Below the pieces are notes generated by a model. The model did not search any database. It worked only from the letters and a program-made list of their open reading frames with translations, and had not been told where the DNA came from. The translations under genes and the position numbers were made by a program. Shown piece after piece: positions 24,196 to 34,186 of a stretch of DNA of 64,000 nt (position 1 is the first letter of the stretch; each line of letters begins with the position of its first letter). This stretch comes from Acidimicrobiia bacterium (GTDB lineage: Bacteria > Actinomycetota > Acidimicrobiia > Acidimicrobiales > MedAcidi-G1), in contig DUCC01000022.1 of assembly GCA_012959995.1 (NCBI GenBank), forward strand, positions 16,580 through 80,579, read 5' to 3'.

Positions 24196-26613
24196 GTGAC
24201 CGAGCAACAAAAACTAATTCCTGACGAACAAAACTTCGCTAAAGACATCGTGCGCATCACGGTGGGCGAAGAAATGCGTGAATCTTTTCTGGCTTACTCG
24301 CTTTCGGTCATTACTGCTCGAGCTATCCCCGATGTACGCGATGGGCTCAAACCCGTACAGCGCCGCATTCTTTACGCCATGTTGCGCATGGGTATACGGG
24401 CCGACACCCCGCACCGCAAAAGCGCCCGGGTGGTAGGCGAAACCATGGGGCGTTATCACCCCCACGGTGATGCCGCCATTTACGATGCTTTAGTTCGTTT
24501 GGGCCAAGACTTCGCTCGAGGGATCACGTTTATTGACCCGCAAGGCAACTTCGGTTCGCTTGACGATCCACCGGCTGCTCCTCGTTATACCGAATGCCGC
24601 CTAACCGAAGCGGCTATGGCCATGGTGGGCGAGATAGATGAAGACACCGTTGATTTTCGCCCTACTTATGACGGCGAATCTTTAGAGCCCATTAGTTTGC
24701 CGGGCCTTATCCCCGGGTTGCTGGTTAACGGAACCACCGGCATTGCTGTGGGTATGGCCACCAACATGCCCACCCACAATTTGGCTGAAGTAGCAGCGGC
24801 CATAGAAATCGTCATGAAAAAGCGTCGCCCCAAACCCACCGTTGATGAACTTTTAGCGGTACTTCCTGGGCCAGATTTTCCTAGTGGCGGCATCATCATT
24901 GACGAGGATCTTCGCACCGCCTACCAAACCGGTCGAGGGTCGGTGCGTATCCGCGCCAAGGCCCATATCGAATCGCTGAGTCGAGGTCGCCAAGCCATCG
25001 TGGTTACCGAACTCCCTTACATGGTGGGCCCCGAACGAGTGGTCGCCAAGCTCAAAGACCTCAACGAAAAAGGCAACATTCCGGGCATTAGCGACTTCAA
25101 AAATCTTTCCGACCGCAGCACCGGGCTTCGTTTGCAACTCACCGTCCGGTCGGGCCACAACCCTCAAGCGGTGTTGAACGATCTTTACCGCACCACCCCG
25201 TTGGAAGAATCTTTCGGCGTAAACAACGTGGTGTTGGTTAACGGCGAGCCGCAAACCTTAGGTTTGTTGGCCCTTTGCCAGCACTACATTGACCACCGTC
25301 TCGATGTGGTGGTACGTCGCACCACTTATCGCCGGCAAAAAGCGTTAGATCGTCTGCACATTGTGGAGGGTTTGCTCATTGCTTTGGACGCCATCGACGA
25401 GGTGGTGGCCATCATCCGAGGGTCGCAAAATACTGCTGAAGCCCGCAGTTCTTTAATGGAGCGGTTCAACCTGAGCCGCATACAAACCGACCACATTTTG
25501 GATATGCCTCTCAAGCGCCTTACCGCTTTAGAGAAACTCCGGCTCGAAGACGAACGTGACGAGCTGACTTCTGATATTTCTGGTTTTGAACAGTTACTTA
25601 AGTCAGAAACCCGTCAACGCACCTTGGTGCTTACCGAACTCCAAGAGGCAGTGAAACGCTTCGGCCGCCCACGCCGCACCGAGATTATCCACCCTGATGA
25701 TGTGCCGGTCTTTGAAGCAACCGAAGAGGTAGAAAAGGTAGCTGACGAGCCTTGTGCGGTAACTTTGTCTACCTCAGGGCAGATCGGCCGCACCTCAGTG
25801 GATGGTGCTCGCCAGGCCAGTCCCGGCCGCCACGATATTTTGACGGCCGCCATTTTGGCTCGCACTACCTCAACCGTTACTGCTGTCACCTCAGAAGGGC
25901 GTGCCCTGCAAGTAAAAGCCGCTGAACTTTCCGACGCAACCGGTCGGGCCCGGGGAGCGAGCGCCGCACAAATCTTTGGCGCCAACCGAGGAGAAACGCT
26001 GCATACCGTGGTGGCTGAAGGAAGCGAACACCTCATGTTGGTCACCGCCAAGGGCGTGGTCAAACAACTCGCCCTCGACGAGGTACGAGACACCAAAGCG
26101 GGGAAAACGCTTATTAACCTTAAAAACGGCGACCGGGTTGCTGCCGCTTTTTGTGTTCCGGAAAAAGCAGACATTTTGTTTGTGACCTCTGATGGACAGG
26201 TATTGCGCACTACCGGCGACGAAATCAGCATTCAAGGCCGGGGCGCATCTGGTGTCGCCGGCATGAAGGTGCGGGGTGATGCCCAAGTAATTTACGGTGG
26301 AGTCATTTTGGGCGACGACGTGCTCTTTACCATCAGCGACGACGGGCTTATTAAAGCAACTTCGGTAACTGAGTTCGATACCAAGGGACGCAACGGGGTG
26401 GGCGTTCGGGTTGGCAAACTCATCGACTCGGCCCAAATAACCACCGCTTATTTAGGGCAACCCTTCGGCTTGCTTTGTGTGATGACGCAAGATGAAGACC
26501 CCAGCAAACCCGACCCCAACCCGGTTCCTTTGATGATTGAACCGACGCGCCGAGAGCTCACCCCAAGTACCAGCGAACGACAAATATTGGCTCTTGGCCC
26601 GGCGAGGTGGTGA
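24196..26613 (+). CDS. parC: DNA topoisomerase IV subunit A
   Basis: An 805-residue type IIA topoisomerase A subunit. The cleavage tyrosine is Tyr131 (AAPRYTEC), preceded by HPHGDAAIYDALVR. The C-terminal beta-pinwheel begins after about residue 510. The gyrase-specific GyrA box is degenerate (QGRGASG in place of QRGGKG-like), which favours ParC over GyrA. The A-then-B order with B directly downstream also differs from the usual gyrB-gyrA arrangement. It starts at GTG 24196. Gyrase itself would be expected elsewhere; the ParC/GyrA choice is an inference. Confidence 0.85.
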   Translation: MTEQQKLIPDEQNFAKDIVRITVGEEMRESFLAYSLSVITARAIPDVRDGLKPVQRRILYAMLRMGIRADTPHRKSARVVGETMGRYHPHGDAAIYDALVRLGQDFARGITFIDPQGNFGSLDDPPAAPRYTECRLTEAAMAMVGEIDEDTVDFRPTYDGESLEPISLPGLIPGLLVNGTTGIAVGMATNMPTHNLAEVAAAIEIVMKKRRPKPTVDELLAVLPGPDFPSGGIIIDEDLRTAYQTGRGSVRIRAKAHIESLSRGRQAIVVTELPYMVGPERVVAKLKDLNEKGNIPGISDFKNLSDRSTGLRLQLTVRSGHNPQAVLNDLYRTTPLEESFGVNNVVLVNGEPQTLGLLALCQHYIDHRLDVVVRRTTYRRQKALDRLHIVEGLLIALDAIDEVVAIIRGSQNTAEARSSLMERFNLSRIQTDHILDMPLKRLTALEKLRLEDERDELTSDISGFEQLLKSETRQRTLVLTELQEAVKRFGRPRRTEIIHPDDVPVFEATEEVEKVADEPCAVTLSTSGQIGRTSVDGARQASPGRHDILTAAILARTTSTVTAVTSEGRALQVKAAELSDATGRARGASAAQIFGANRGETLHTVVAEGSEHLMLVTAKGVVKQLALDEVRDTKAGKTLINLKNGDRVAAAFCVPEKADILFVTSDGQVLRTTGDEISIQGRGASGVAGMKVRGDAQVIYGGVILGDDVLFTISDDGLIKATSVTEFDTKGRNGVGVRVGKLIDSAQITTAYLGQPFGLLCVMTQDEDPSKPDPNPVPLMIEPTRRELTPSTSERQILALGPARW

Positions 26614-26615
26614 CC

Positions 26616-28676
26616 ATGGCAACTAAACCTAAAGCAAAAAAGAAAACTATCGGCTACGACGCCGATGCTATTGAAACCCTCGAAGGCCTTGAGGCGGTGC
26701 GTAAACGCCCCGGCATGTACATCGGCGGCACCGGAAGCCCCGGGTTAACCCACCTGGTGTGGGAGTTGATCGACAACTCCGTAGACGAAGCCGCCGCCGG
26801 TTACGCCAAACGTATTGAGGTCACCTTGCATCGAGATCGTTCGGTAGAAGTCGCCGACAACGGCCGTGGCATCCCTGTTGACCTTCACGCTAAGCGAAAG
26901 GTTTCTGCGCTCGAAGTGGTGCTCACCGAACTCCACGCTGGGGGAAAGTTCGGGGGCGGCGCTTACGGAGCATCCGGTGGCCTGCATGGTGTAGGGGCTT
27001 CGGTGGTGAACGCACTGTCTACCAAACTGATCGCTCAGGTAGACAGAGACGGCCACACGCACGAACTGGCTTTCAAAGAACGAAAAGCCGGGCAGTTTTC
27101 TGGGGCAAAGTTCACCAAAGGCCACCAACTCGAGCGCATTAAACGCATTGCCAAAACCAAAACCGGTACCCGTATTCGATTCTGGCCCGACTTTGACATT
27201 TTCGACAAAGATGCTGTGCTTGATTTTGAAGAAATATGCAACCGGGTTACTCAAGCATGTTTCTTGGTGCCAGGGGTAAAGATAAAAGTCGTTGATAAAC
27301 GCACCGGGCAAAGCAATGAGCCATTTGAGTTTGTTTCTCGCGGCGGCTTGACCGACCTCGTTGATCACCTCTCAAACGGCGACAACGTTTGCGAAATAAT
27401 TACTCTTTCGGGCATTGAAACCTTTACCGAACGGGTACCGGTTGAAGGAAAAATGACCGACGTAGACCGAGAATGCACGATCGAAGTGGCTTTGCGGTGG
27501 GTGCGTTCTTACGACACGGTGACCCAAACTTTCGTTAACACCATCCCCACCAGCCAAGGGGGAACCCACGTTGCCGGTTTTGAGCGGGCCCTGACCCGAG
27601 CAGTGAACGATGTCCTATTAAAAGACACTCGCAAGTTGGCCAAATTGGCGAAACAAAACAAGCACCGAGCCATCAAAGACGACGTGGGCGAGGGTTTGGT
27701 GGCTGCGGTAAAAGTGCTGTTTCCTGAACCGCAGTTTCGTGGTCAAACCAAACAAGAACTCGGCACCCCAGCGGTAGAAAAAATTGTTTACAACGTAGTT
27801 AAACAAGGCCTCACCGAATGGTTCGAAGGGGGCGGGCCCAAGAGCCACATAAACGCCGTGCGAGACAAAATGGCTATGGCCGTCATCAACCGGGTGAGCT
27901 CAAAACAGATGCTGGAAAACAAGCGTCGCGCCGCCAACTTAGGCTCGGCGGGTATGCCCGACAAACTTGCGGATTGCCGTAACCATGGGCGGGACTCCGA
28001 ACTAATCATCGTAGAAGGTGACTCTGCCGCTGGCCCTGCTAAAGCGGGACGAGATTCCTCATTTATGGCTATTTTGCCTTTACGAGGCAAGGTAGTGAAC
28101 GCCGGAAAAGCGACCTTGAAACAGGTACTCGACAACGCAGAAGCAAAAGCGTTGTTTACGGCGGTCGGCGCAGGTTCTGGTAAAGACTTCAACATCGACG
28201 ATGCTCGTTATGGTCGCATCATTATTTTGTGCGATGCCGATGTTGATGGCAGCCATATTCGCTGCTTGTTACTTACCTTGATCTATAAATACATGCGCCC
28301 CATGCTTGAAGAGGGCCGAGTTTTCGCCGCTCAACCACCGCTGTTTACTTGCCGAGTGGGTGACACTATTCATCGGGCTTTTAGCGACGAAGAACGCGAT
28401 GCTTTGACGCTGGAACTCAGCAAGGGGAAACGTAAAGTAGAAAACCTTAGGTGGAACCGCTTTAAAGGCCTCGGCGAAATGAACGTGGACGAACTCGCCG
28501 AGTGTGCTCTTGACTCCGATACTCGAATCTTGCGTCAACTTTCTATGGACGATGGCCAAGAGGCCAAAGAGGCGGCAAACCTTTTCGATGTGCTTATGGG
28601 CTCAGATGTGGGCCAACGCCGAGATTTCCTTATCGCTAACAGTTCTCTCCTTGACCCCGACGCATTGGACATTTAA
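26616..28676 (+). CDS. parE: DNA topoisomerase IV subunit B
   Basis: A 686-residue ATPase subunit. The GHKL ATP site is ELIDNSVDE (50-58) and DNGRGIP (81-87). The TOPRIM domain has EGDSAAGPAKAGRD and DADVDGSHI. The length is normal for GyrB/ParE. ATG 26616 was chosen (GAGG 8 nt upstream), 2 nt after the parC stop; two GTG codons just upstream are alternatives. It forms the topoisomerase with the adjacent parC product. Confidence 0.88.
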   Translation: MATKPKAKKKTIGYDADAIETLEGLEAVRKRPGMYIGGTGSPGLTHLVWELIDNSVDEAAAGYAKRIEVTLHRDRSVEVADNGRGIPVDLHAKRKVSALEVVLTELHAGGKFGGGAYGASGGLHGVGASVVNALSTKLIAQVDRDGHTHELAFKERKAGQFSGAKFTKGHQLERIKRIAKTKTGTRIRFWPDFDIFDKDAVLDFEEICNRVTQACFLVPGVKIKVVDKRTGQSNEPFEFVSRGGLTDLVDHLSNGDNVCEIITLSGIETFTERVPVEGKMTDVDRECTIEVALRWVRSYDTVTQTFVNTIPTSQGGTHVAGFERALTRAVNDVLLKDTRKLAKLAKQNKHRAIKDDVGEGLVAAVKVLFPEPQFRGQTKQELGTPAVEKIVYNVVKQGLTEWFEGGGPKSHINAVRDKMAMAVINRVSSKQMLENKRRAANLGSAGMPDKLADCRNHGRDSELIIVEGDSAAGPAKAGRDSSFMAILPLRGKVVNAGKATLKQVLDNAEAKALFTAVGAGSGKDFNIDDARYGRIIILCDADVDGSHIRCLLLTLIYKYMRPMLEEGRVFAAQPPLFTCRVGDTIHRAFSDEERDALTLELSKGKRKVENLRWNRFKGLGEMNVDELAECALDSDTRILRQLSMDDGQEAKEAANLFDVLMGSDVGQRRDFLIANSSLLDPDALDI

Positions 28677-29497
28677 TGGCTGCTCTGCCAAAGTTTTTTT
28701 CTCCTTCGGCTTCTAACACCTACCAGCAGTGCCCTCTACGTTGGAAGTTTCGCTACGTAGACAAACTCCCCGACCCACCGGGGGTTCCAGCGTTGGTTGG
28801 TACTTTTGCCCACCGGGTATTGGAACTTCTTTGCGAAGAGCCTGCCCCGCAAAGGACGAGTGCCCGGGCAAAAGAATTGGCCCGTCAGGTATGGCCAGAA
28901 ATATCTGGTCATAAAGACTTTCAAGCCCTGTTCTTAACCGATGAAGAACAACATGACTTTCGGTGGCGTTCCTGGAAAGCCATTGAAGGTCTCTGGGATT
29001 TAGAAAACCCCAGCGAGGTGGAAGTACTTTCTACCGAAAAAAAGATGCGCACCGAACTCTCTGGTGTGCCTTTTATGGGCATCATTGACCGCCTCGACCA
29101 GGCTCAAGATGGCACGGTGGTGACCGATTACAAGTCGGGAAAACCACCGCGGGTAGCTGACCGAGACCATGCTTTAGAACAGATCCTTCTTTACGCGGCG
29201 GCTGTGGAAGCCGAAACCGGCGAACGACCGGTTCGGGGGCAACTTCTTTACTTAGGGAAAGAAACGCTCGAAACGGAGGTCACGGCAGACCGTCTTGCCG
29301 ACTGCACCGGGCAACTTGCTTCCATTTGGTCTTCACTCAACAAAGATTGCGCCGCCGATACTTTTGCTGCCTCGCCGGGGCCACTTTGCGGGTGGTGCCC
29401 TTATGCCGGCCGATGCGAAGACGGGGCAAAAGAAATCAAACGACGTTTAGCTGCGGGCCGTATGCGCCAAGACGCTCCGGCGCTTAAATTAATTTAG
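28676..29497 (+). CDS. PD-(D/E)XK nuclease superfamily protein with Fe-S cysteines (RecB-like)
   Basis: A 273-residue single-domain RecB/Cas4-like nuclease. N-terminal FSPSASNTYQQCPLRWKFRYVDKL and GTFAHRVLELL precede the catalytic DYKSGKPP (D-x-K). A QILLYAAAVE helix with the conserved Gln and Tyr follows. Cys16 region (QQCPLRW) plus C-terminal CGWCPYAGRC form a likely [4Fe-4S] site, as in AddB and Cas4. There is no helicase or CRISPR gene nearby, so the role is probably DNA repair. The ATG overlaps the parE stop by 1 nt. Confidence 0.85.
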   Translation: MAALPKFFSPSASNTYQQCPLRWKFRYVDKLPDPPGVPALVGTFAHRVLELLCEEPAPQRTSARAKELARQVWPEISGHKDFQALFLTDEEQHDFRWRSWKAIEGLWDLENPSEVEVLSTEKKMRTELSGVPFMGIIDRLDQAQDGTVVTDYKSGKPPRVADRDHALEQILLYAAAVEAETGERPVRGQLLYLGKETLETEVTADRLADCTGQLASIWSSLNKDCAADTFAASPGPLCGWCPYAGRCEDGAKEIKRRLAAGRMRQDAPALKLI

Positions 29498-29498
29498 T

Positions 29499-29789
29499 TC
29501 AGCGGCGCCGGCGGCGAAGGGCGAGCAACAAGACAATCGCAACCACCGCGGCAAACACCCCGATGCGGTGAAGCAAATCTGCCCGTTCGTCGGTCATTTC
29601 AACCGGTGGGGTCTCAAAAGGTAAAACCTCGTCCTCGCTGGATGTTTCAAGTGGCGCTTCAGTAACCGCCGTCGTCTCTTCTTGAGACGGTTCGGGTTGG
29701 TCTGCTGGCTCAGGCAACAAATCATCTACCGGGCTGTCCTCGGGTGGCCCAGAACGAGGGCGGCGTGATTGTGGGTTGTAACTACTCAT
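29499..29789 (-). CDS. Small C-terminally anchored membrane protein
   Basis: A 96-residue protein of unknown function. An acidic, Pro/Glu/Thr-rich N-terminal part (to about residue 68) is followed by one membrane helix (IGVFAAVVAIVLLLAL) and a basic RRRRR end. The topology is likely N-out or tail-anchored. The start overlaps the parA stop by 4 nt, so it is translationally coupled to parA. A link to chromosome or plasmid partition is only positional. Confidence 0.65.
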   Translation of the reverse strand: MSSYNPQSRRPRSGPPEDSPVDDLLPEPADQPEPSQEETTAVTEAPLETSSEDEVLPFETPPVEMTDERADLLHRIGVFAAVVAIVLLLALRRRRR

Positions 29790-30577
29790 AAGGAACCTCC
29801 AGAAAGAACATGGTCGAGAAGAACATCAAATTCGCCCGCGGCCTCGGTGGCTCCTGGGCGTTTGCCTAAACCGTGGATCGGCAAAGATTGTGCGGCGGCT
29901 TCGGACACTGCGGCACGCTGATGTACCGGCGGCAAGCAGTGTTCTGGGTAGGCCTCGGCGAGTTGTTCGTGCCAGTACCGGGCGTCTCGGGTGCGAGCCA
30001 GCCGGTTTATAGCTATACCGGCGATCTCCGGTTGGGCGTTGGGTCGACGGGTTTGGATTCGTTCGATGGTTTGCAGCATGCGGCCAACGCCATCAACCGC
30101 CCAAGCGCCGGGTTCTGTTACCAAAAGCACCCGGTCGGCGGCAAACAGTGCGTTGATGGTCAATAGGCCAAGCGAAGGCGGGCAGTCGATGAGCACCAAC
30201 GGCCACGACGCTCCGCTTCCCCCAGAAAGTGCGATTTGTAAACGGTTTTGAGCCCCTAAAGGGTCGGTAGCCAACTGAGGTTCTCGAGCCGCTAACGAAG
30301 CAGTCGAAGGAGCCACCAATGGTCGTGCCCCGCAGGTCACTGGCCATCCCGTGGTTTCCACCGATGAATGGATGCCTCCCGGTGTTTCTTCGGCCAGCAC
30401 TGCATCAATGCTTCGCGTGGGCTCAAAGACGCCTAAACCGGTGGTGGCGTTTCCTTGCGGGTCTAGGTCGATGACCAACGTTTCGATGCCTCGAGCGGCG
30501 GCGGCCGAGGCCAAACCCAAGGTGACCGTCGTTTTACCCACTCCACCTTTTTGATTTACTACAGCCACTGACGTCAT
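29786..30577 (-). CDS. ParA/Soj-family partition ATPase
   Basis: A 263-residue deviant Walker A ATPase, with QKGGVGKTT at 9-17, DLDPQGNATTGLG (Walker A') and LIDCPPSLG (Walker B). Members move DNA or protein cargo along the nucleoid. No parB or parS-like gene lies beside it, so it may be an orphan ParA rather than the chromosome-partition copy. TAAGTT lies 6 nt before the ATG. It is coupled to the small tail-anchored gene downstream. Confidence 0.88.
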   Translation of the reverse strand: MTSVAVVNQKGGVGKTTVTLGLASAAAARGIETLVIDLDPQGNATTGLGVFEPTRSIDAVLAEETPGGIHSSVETTGWPVTCGARPLVAPSTASLAAREPQLATDPLGAQNRLQIALSGGSGASWPLVLIDCPPSLGLLTINALFAADRVLLVTEPGAWAVDGVGRMLQTIERIQTRRPNAQPEIAGIAINRLARTRDARYWHEQLAEAYPEHCLPPVHQRAAVSEAAAQSLPIHGLGKRPGATEAAGEFDVLLDHVLSGGSL

Positions 30578-30694
30578 AGCCCCAACTTAACCCATGGCAA
30601 CACCAAACCCGGGCCTTGTTAAGAAAGGCTTTCTGTCTGCTCTTTATGGGGGGGTGCCCCGCTTGCCCCCCTCCGGGCATCTACGCTCAACCTT

Positions 30695-32269
30695 GTGCGT
30701 CGACCTTCTCTATTTTCTTTAGTTTCTCTTATTTTGGTTGGCGGGGTTTTGGCCAGCGCTACCGCTTCTGCAGAAACTTACGTTGAAGCCATGGCTCGAG
30801 AAGAAACAAGCATTGTTGACTATCGGGCAGAGATCGTGGTACTTCAAGGGGCCATCGCCGTTGCTGAAGACAAGCTGGTGAACATTGCCGACCAAATAGC
30901 CGAAGCCGAAACACGTCGCACGTTGGAAGATGAAAAACTCGCCCTGCTCCCGATCTATTTAGAGCTGGTAGCCGACGATCTGCTTAATCGTTTTGTGGCT
31001 TTGGACCAACCCACGTTGGTACGTCACGAAATGGCCATCGACGCTTATGTACGTAACGACGAGCACATGAACGCGGTGTTAACCCAGTCCACCGAACTGA
31101 CCGAAGAAGCGCTCCAAGGCATTCGTGCTCGCCTGCTTTACGAAGCGATCATTAACGACGCCAACGACCAACTTCTGGCTATCTACGACGAACTTCTGGC
31201 TTTAGGGGTACAAGTAGATTCACTCTATTCAAGGACCGAACGCAGCCAAGTGCGTTGGGGCCTCGCCCAAAGTGATGCGGATCAGGCATGGTCAATTATC
31301 CCTGGAGTTGACCAAGAAATAGCTACCGCTCAGGCCAACATTGCCATCGTTGAAGCGTCGATTGCTGCTGCCCAATCAGAAATAATCCGCTTGGAAGAAC
31401 TTTTAGTCACCATGCGATGGACCGCTGTTTTGGGTCAAGACATGGATCGGCCGGCTTTGGCTATAAAAATTGACAACGTTTTTGCGGCCTGGCCGCAAAG
31501 CGGCATCAACCAAGCCGACGTGGTGTACGAAGAAGTCGTAGAGTCTGGATTGACCCGTCTTATTGCTATTTTTCAAACCCAAAGCCCCGGCACAGTAGGG
31601 CCAATTCGTTCAGCACGCACCTCGGACCCCATTTTGCTTGAAGGGTTCGACCGGCCCTTGTTCGCTTATTCAGGGGCCAACAACATCACCTTAGACATCG
31701 TTATGGCCTCCGACGTCGAATCAGTCAACTACTACAATTCATCGAGCGCTTACTGGCGTTCAGAAACCCGGCGAGCCCCGCATAATCTTTATGCCTCAAC
31801 ATCACGGCTCTGGAACTTGCGCCCCGAGCGCACCGAAATGCCGCCGCCCCCTTTCGATTTCCGGGGCGAAGCCGAAGCGTTACCTCCCTCGGCCGTCCCG
31901 GCTTCAGAAATCGCCGTTGACTACGGATGGACCAGCGTGGACTATTCGTGGACCGGTTCCGGCTGGGCTCGTCGTCAAAACGGGTCGGCTCATGTTGATG
32001 CTGCTGGGGTAAGGGTGGCTCCCGCCAACGTCATCGTGCAGTTTGTGCGCTACGGCACCAGCCCTGCTGCAGCGACATCACCCGAAGCCATAACCACCGG
32101 TACCGGAGTGGCTTGGGTGTTTACCGACGGGCACATGATCGTCGGCGAATGGGACCGCACCGACCCAGAACTTCCGGCCATTTACCATCTTGATGGCGAA
32201 ACTATTCGCATGTCTCCCGGCCGTACCTGGGTTTCGCTAGCCGAGGCAGGAACCGCTTCGTGGAATTAA
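30695..32269 (+). CDS. Secreted DUF3048 (YerB-like) protein with coiled-coil N-terminus
   Basis: A 524-residue secreted protein. A signal peptide (residues 1-26, ending ASA) is followed by about 220 residues of helical, probably coiled-coil sequence. A DUF3048 domain then has RPALAIKIDNVFAAWPQSGINQADVVYEEVVESGLTRLIAIF and GPIRSARTSD. YerB-like proteins are extracytoplasmic with unknown biochemistry; the coiled-coil addition is not usual. There is no lipobox cysteine. It starts at GTG 30695, 7 nt after TACGCT. The 3' end overlaps map by 4 nt, tail to tail. Confidence 0.82.
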   Translation: MRRPSLFSLVSLILVGGVLASATASAETYVEAMAREETSIVDYRAEIVVLQGAIAVAEDKLVNIADQIAEAETRRTLEDEKLALLPIYLELVADDLLNRFVALDQPTLVRHEMAIDAYVRNDEHMNAVLTQSTELTEEALQGIRARLLYEAIINDANDQLLAIYDELLALGVQVDSLYSRTERSQVRWGLAQSDADQAWSIIPGVDQEIATAQANIAIVEASIAAAQSEIIRLEELLVTMRWTAVLGQDMDRPALAIKIDNVFAAWPQSGINQADVVYEEVVESGLTRLIAIFQTQSPGTVGPIRSARTSDPILLEGFDRPLFAYSGANNITLDIVMASDVESVNYYNSSSAYWRSETRRAPHNLYASTSRLWNLRPERTEMPPPPFDFRGEAEALPPSAVPASEIAVDYGWTSVDYSWTGSGWARRQNGSAHVDAAGVRVAPANVIVQFVRYGTSPAAATSPEAITTGTGVAWVFTDGHMIVGEWDRTDPELPAIYHLDGETIRMSPGRTWVSLAEAGTASWN

Positions 32270-33198
32270 CCGGCCACTAAAGCGTCAGCGGGCACTGTTC
32301 CGTCGGCGGCTGCGGTGAGTATTTCGATACCTTCTTCGGTGACCAGCAGCGTGTGTTCAAACTGTGCTGTACGGCGACCGTCACGGGTGACCGCTGTCCA
32401 GTCATCGTCCCACATGGCGCAAGCGGGGTCGCCCAAAGTAAGCATGGGTTCGATGGTGAAGGTCATTCCGGGCACCAAAATAGTGTCCGGGTATGGGGCG
32501 TAATAATGTTTGACCTGCAGCCCGGAGTGAAACTCGGTGCCGATGCCGTGGCCGATAAATTCTTGCACTACCCCAAGCCCGTTCCGTAAGGCAAAACGCT
32601 CAATGGCTCGACCGATGGCGTTCACCGGAACACCTGGTCCGGCGGCGGCGATGCCCTCAGCGAGAGCGGTCCGGGTTTGCAAAACAAGTGCCCGCGAAGC
32701 GTCATCAACCTCGCCCACTAAAAGAGTGACCGAGGTGTCGCCATGTACCCCGTTGAGATAGATGGTGACGTCAACATTTATGATGTCGCCATCGGCTAAC
32801 GGGCGACTGTCGGGGATTCCGTGGCAAACCACTTCGTTTACTGAGGTGCACACTGATTTGGGGTAGCCACGATAGTTCAGTGGGCTGGGGTAGCCCCCTC
32901 GGGCTACGGTGGCTTGATGAACTAATTCGTCTATACGGTCGGTGGTCATGCCGGGCACTATCTGCGGGCAGACTTCAAGCAGCACTTCAGCGGCCGCTTG
33001 GCCAGCGAGGCGCATGCGTTCAATTTCTTCTTCGGTGCGCACGTTTGACGAAGTTGACGGGCCGGGGTCGCCGGTAGCGGCGTAGGGGGGTCTGCCTATC
33101 TCTGCCGGAACGGTACGCATGGGGCTTAAAAGCCCTGGTCGCACTGGTGGTTCAGAAACAGGAGCGAGCGGGGTGCGCCGACGTTTACGTTTAACCAT
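32266..33198 (-). CDS. map: Type I methionine aminopeptidase with N-terminal extension
   Basis: A 310-residue methionine aminopeptidase. The five metal ligands are in NVDVTIY, HGDTSVT, GHGIGTEFH, TIEPML and QFEHTLL. The first ~55 residues are a basic, Pro-rich extension (KRKRRRTPLAP) like the SH3-binding extension of actinobacterial type Ic enzymes. It removes initiator methionine. The ATG follows TAGCCT by 6 nt on the coding strand. It is divergent from the CDF transporter gene. Confidence 0.94.
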   Translation of the reverse strand: MVKRKRRRTPLAPVSEPPVRPGLLSPMRTVPAEIGRPPYAATGDPGPSTSSNVRTEEEIERMRLAGQAAAEVLLEVCPQIVPGMTTDRIDELVHQATVARGGYPSPLNYRGYPKSVCTSVNEVVCHGIPDSRPLADGDIINVDVTIYLNGVHGDTSVTLLVGEVDDASRALVLQTRTALAEGIAAAGPGVPVNAIGRAIERFALRNGLGVVQEFIGHGIGTEFHSGLQVKHYYAPYPDTILVPGMTFTIEPMLTLGDPACAMWDDDWTAVTRDGRRTAQFEHTLLVTEEGIEILTAAADGTVPADALVAG

Positions 33199-33283
33199 TT
33201 GGAGAGGCTACCCGACGCACCCCACAAGACAGCCCGGGCACTACGCTGCATTTAGTCATCTCCCTAACGCAGGATTTTTTATT

Positions 33284-34186
33284 ATGTCTACCTCTGGTAG
33301 CAAACGAGCCATCATGGCAGCGCTTCTGGCCAACTTGGGGATTTCTGTAGCCAAGTTTGTGGGCTTTCTGATTACTCGTTCATCTTCGCTCTTGGCCGAA
33401 AGTGTGCACTCGGTAGCGGACTCCACCAATCAGGCATTGTTGCTGTTTGGGGCGCGCCGGGCCGCTCGCCCTGCTACACAAGCCCACCCTTTTGGTTATG
33501 GTCGAGAAAGATACTTTTGGTCGTTTGTGGTGGCCGTGGTGTTGTTTACCGCCGGAGCTGCTTTCGCTATTTACGAGGGGGTAGCGAAACTTCGTAATCC
33601 TCATGCCCTGGAAAACGTGCAGTGGGCTATCGGTATTTTGTTACTGGGTTTGTTGTTAGAGAGCTTTTCTTTACGCACTGCGGTGAAGGAAGCCAACCAT
33701 GAACGGGGAGACCAAACGTGGTGGAGGTACGTGATCCAAGCCAAAAAACCAGAACTCCCGGTGGTGCTGCTTGAAGATGTCGGTGCGCTGCTGGGGTTAC
33801 TTATTGCCTTAAGTGCGGTGGTTTTAAGCGAAATAACCGGCCAGCCTCGTTGGGACGGCGCCGGCACCCTGATCATTGGTTTGTTGCTATTTGCTATTGC
33901 CACTGTGCTAGCTCGTGAAATGCAAAGCCTGCTTATTGGCGAAGCGGTTTCTGACCCCGACCAGCAAGCCATAACGAAAGCCATCACCGAAACCACTGGA
34001 GTTGAGCAGTTGATCCATTTGCGAACCCAGCACCTGGGACCTGACGATATTTTGGTTGGCGCAAAAGTTGTTTTCGATGCCACCCTTGACGGAGTAGGCA
34101 TCGCCGAGACCATTGACCGCATTGAGCAAGACATTCGTCTTGTGGTGCCCAGCGCTCACCCTATTTACGTTGAGCCAGTTAGCTAA
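33284..34186 (+). CDS. Cation diffusion facilitator family transporter
   Basis: A 300-residue CDF protein with about six membrane helices and a C-terminal cytoplasmic domain. Metal-site regions are ESVHSVADSTNQ (His/Asp) and LEDVGALLGLL. Relatives export Zn2+, Co2+ or Mn2+ by proton antiport. ATG 33284 was chosen since the protein then begins just before the first helix and AGGA lies 9 nt upstream; the frame is open farther upstream within the divergent map gene. Its 3' end overlaps the VIT-type gene by 8 nt. Confidence 0.9.
   Translation: MSTSGSKRAIMAALLANLGISVAKFVGFLITRSSSLLAESVHSVADSTNQALLLFGARRAARPATQAHPFGYGRERYFWSFVVAVVLFTAGAAFAIYEGVAKLRNPHALENVQWAIGILLLGLLLESFSLRTAVKEANHERGDQTWWRYVIQAKKPELPVVLLEDVGALLGLLIALSAVVLSEITGQPRWDGAGTLIIGLLLFAIATVLAREMQSLLIGEAVSDPDQQAITKAITETTGVEQLIHLRTQHLGPDDILVGAKVVFDATLDGVGIAETIDRIEQDIRLVVPSAHPIYVEPVS

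Noticed and set aside
24196..28676. gyrA-gyrB pair
   Set aside because: The A-before-B order and the degenerate GyrA box favour topoisomerase IV, though only a tree with the genome's other copy would settle it.
28676..29497. Cas4 of a CRISPR system
   Set aside because: No cas genes or repeat arrays are near; a general RecB-like repair nuclease is more likely.
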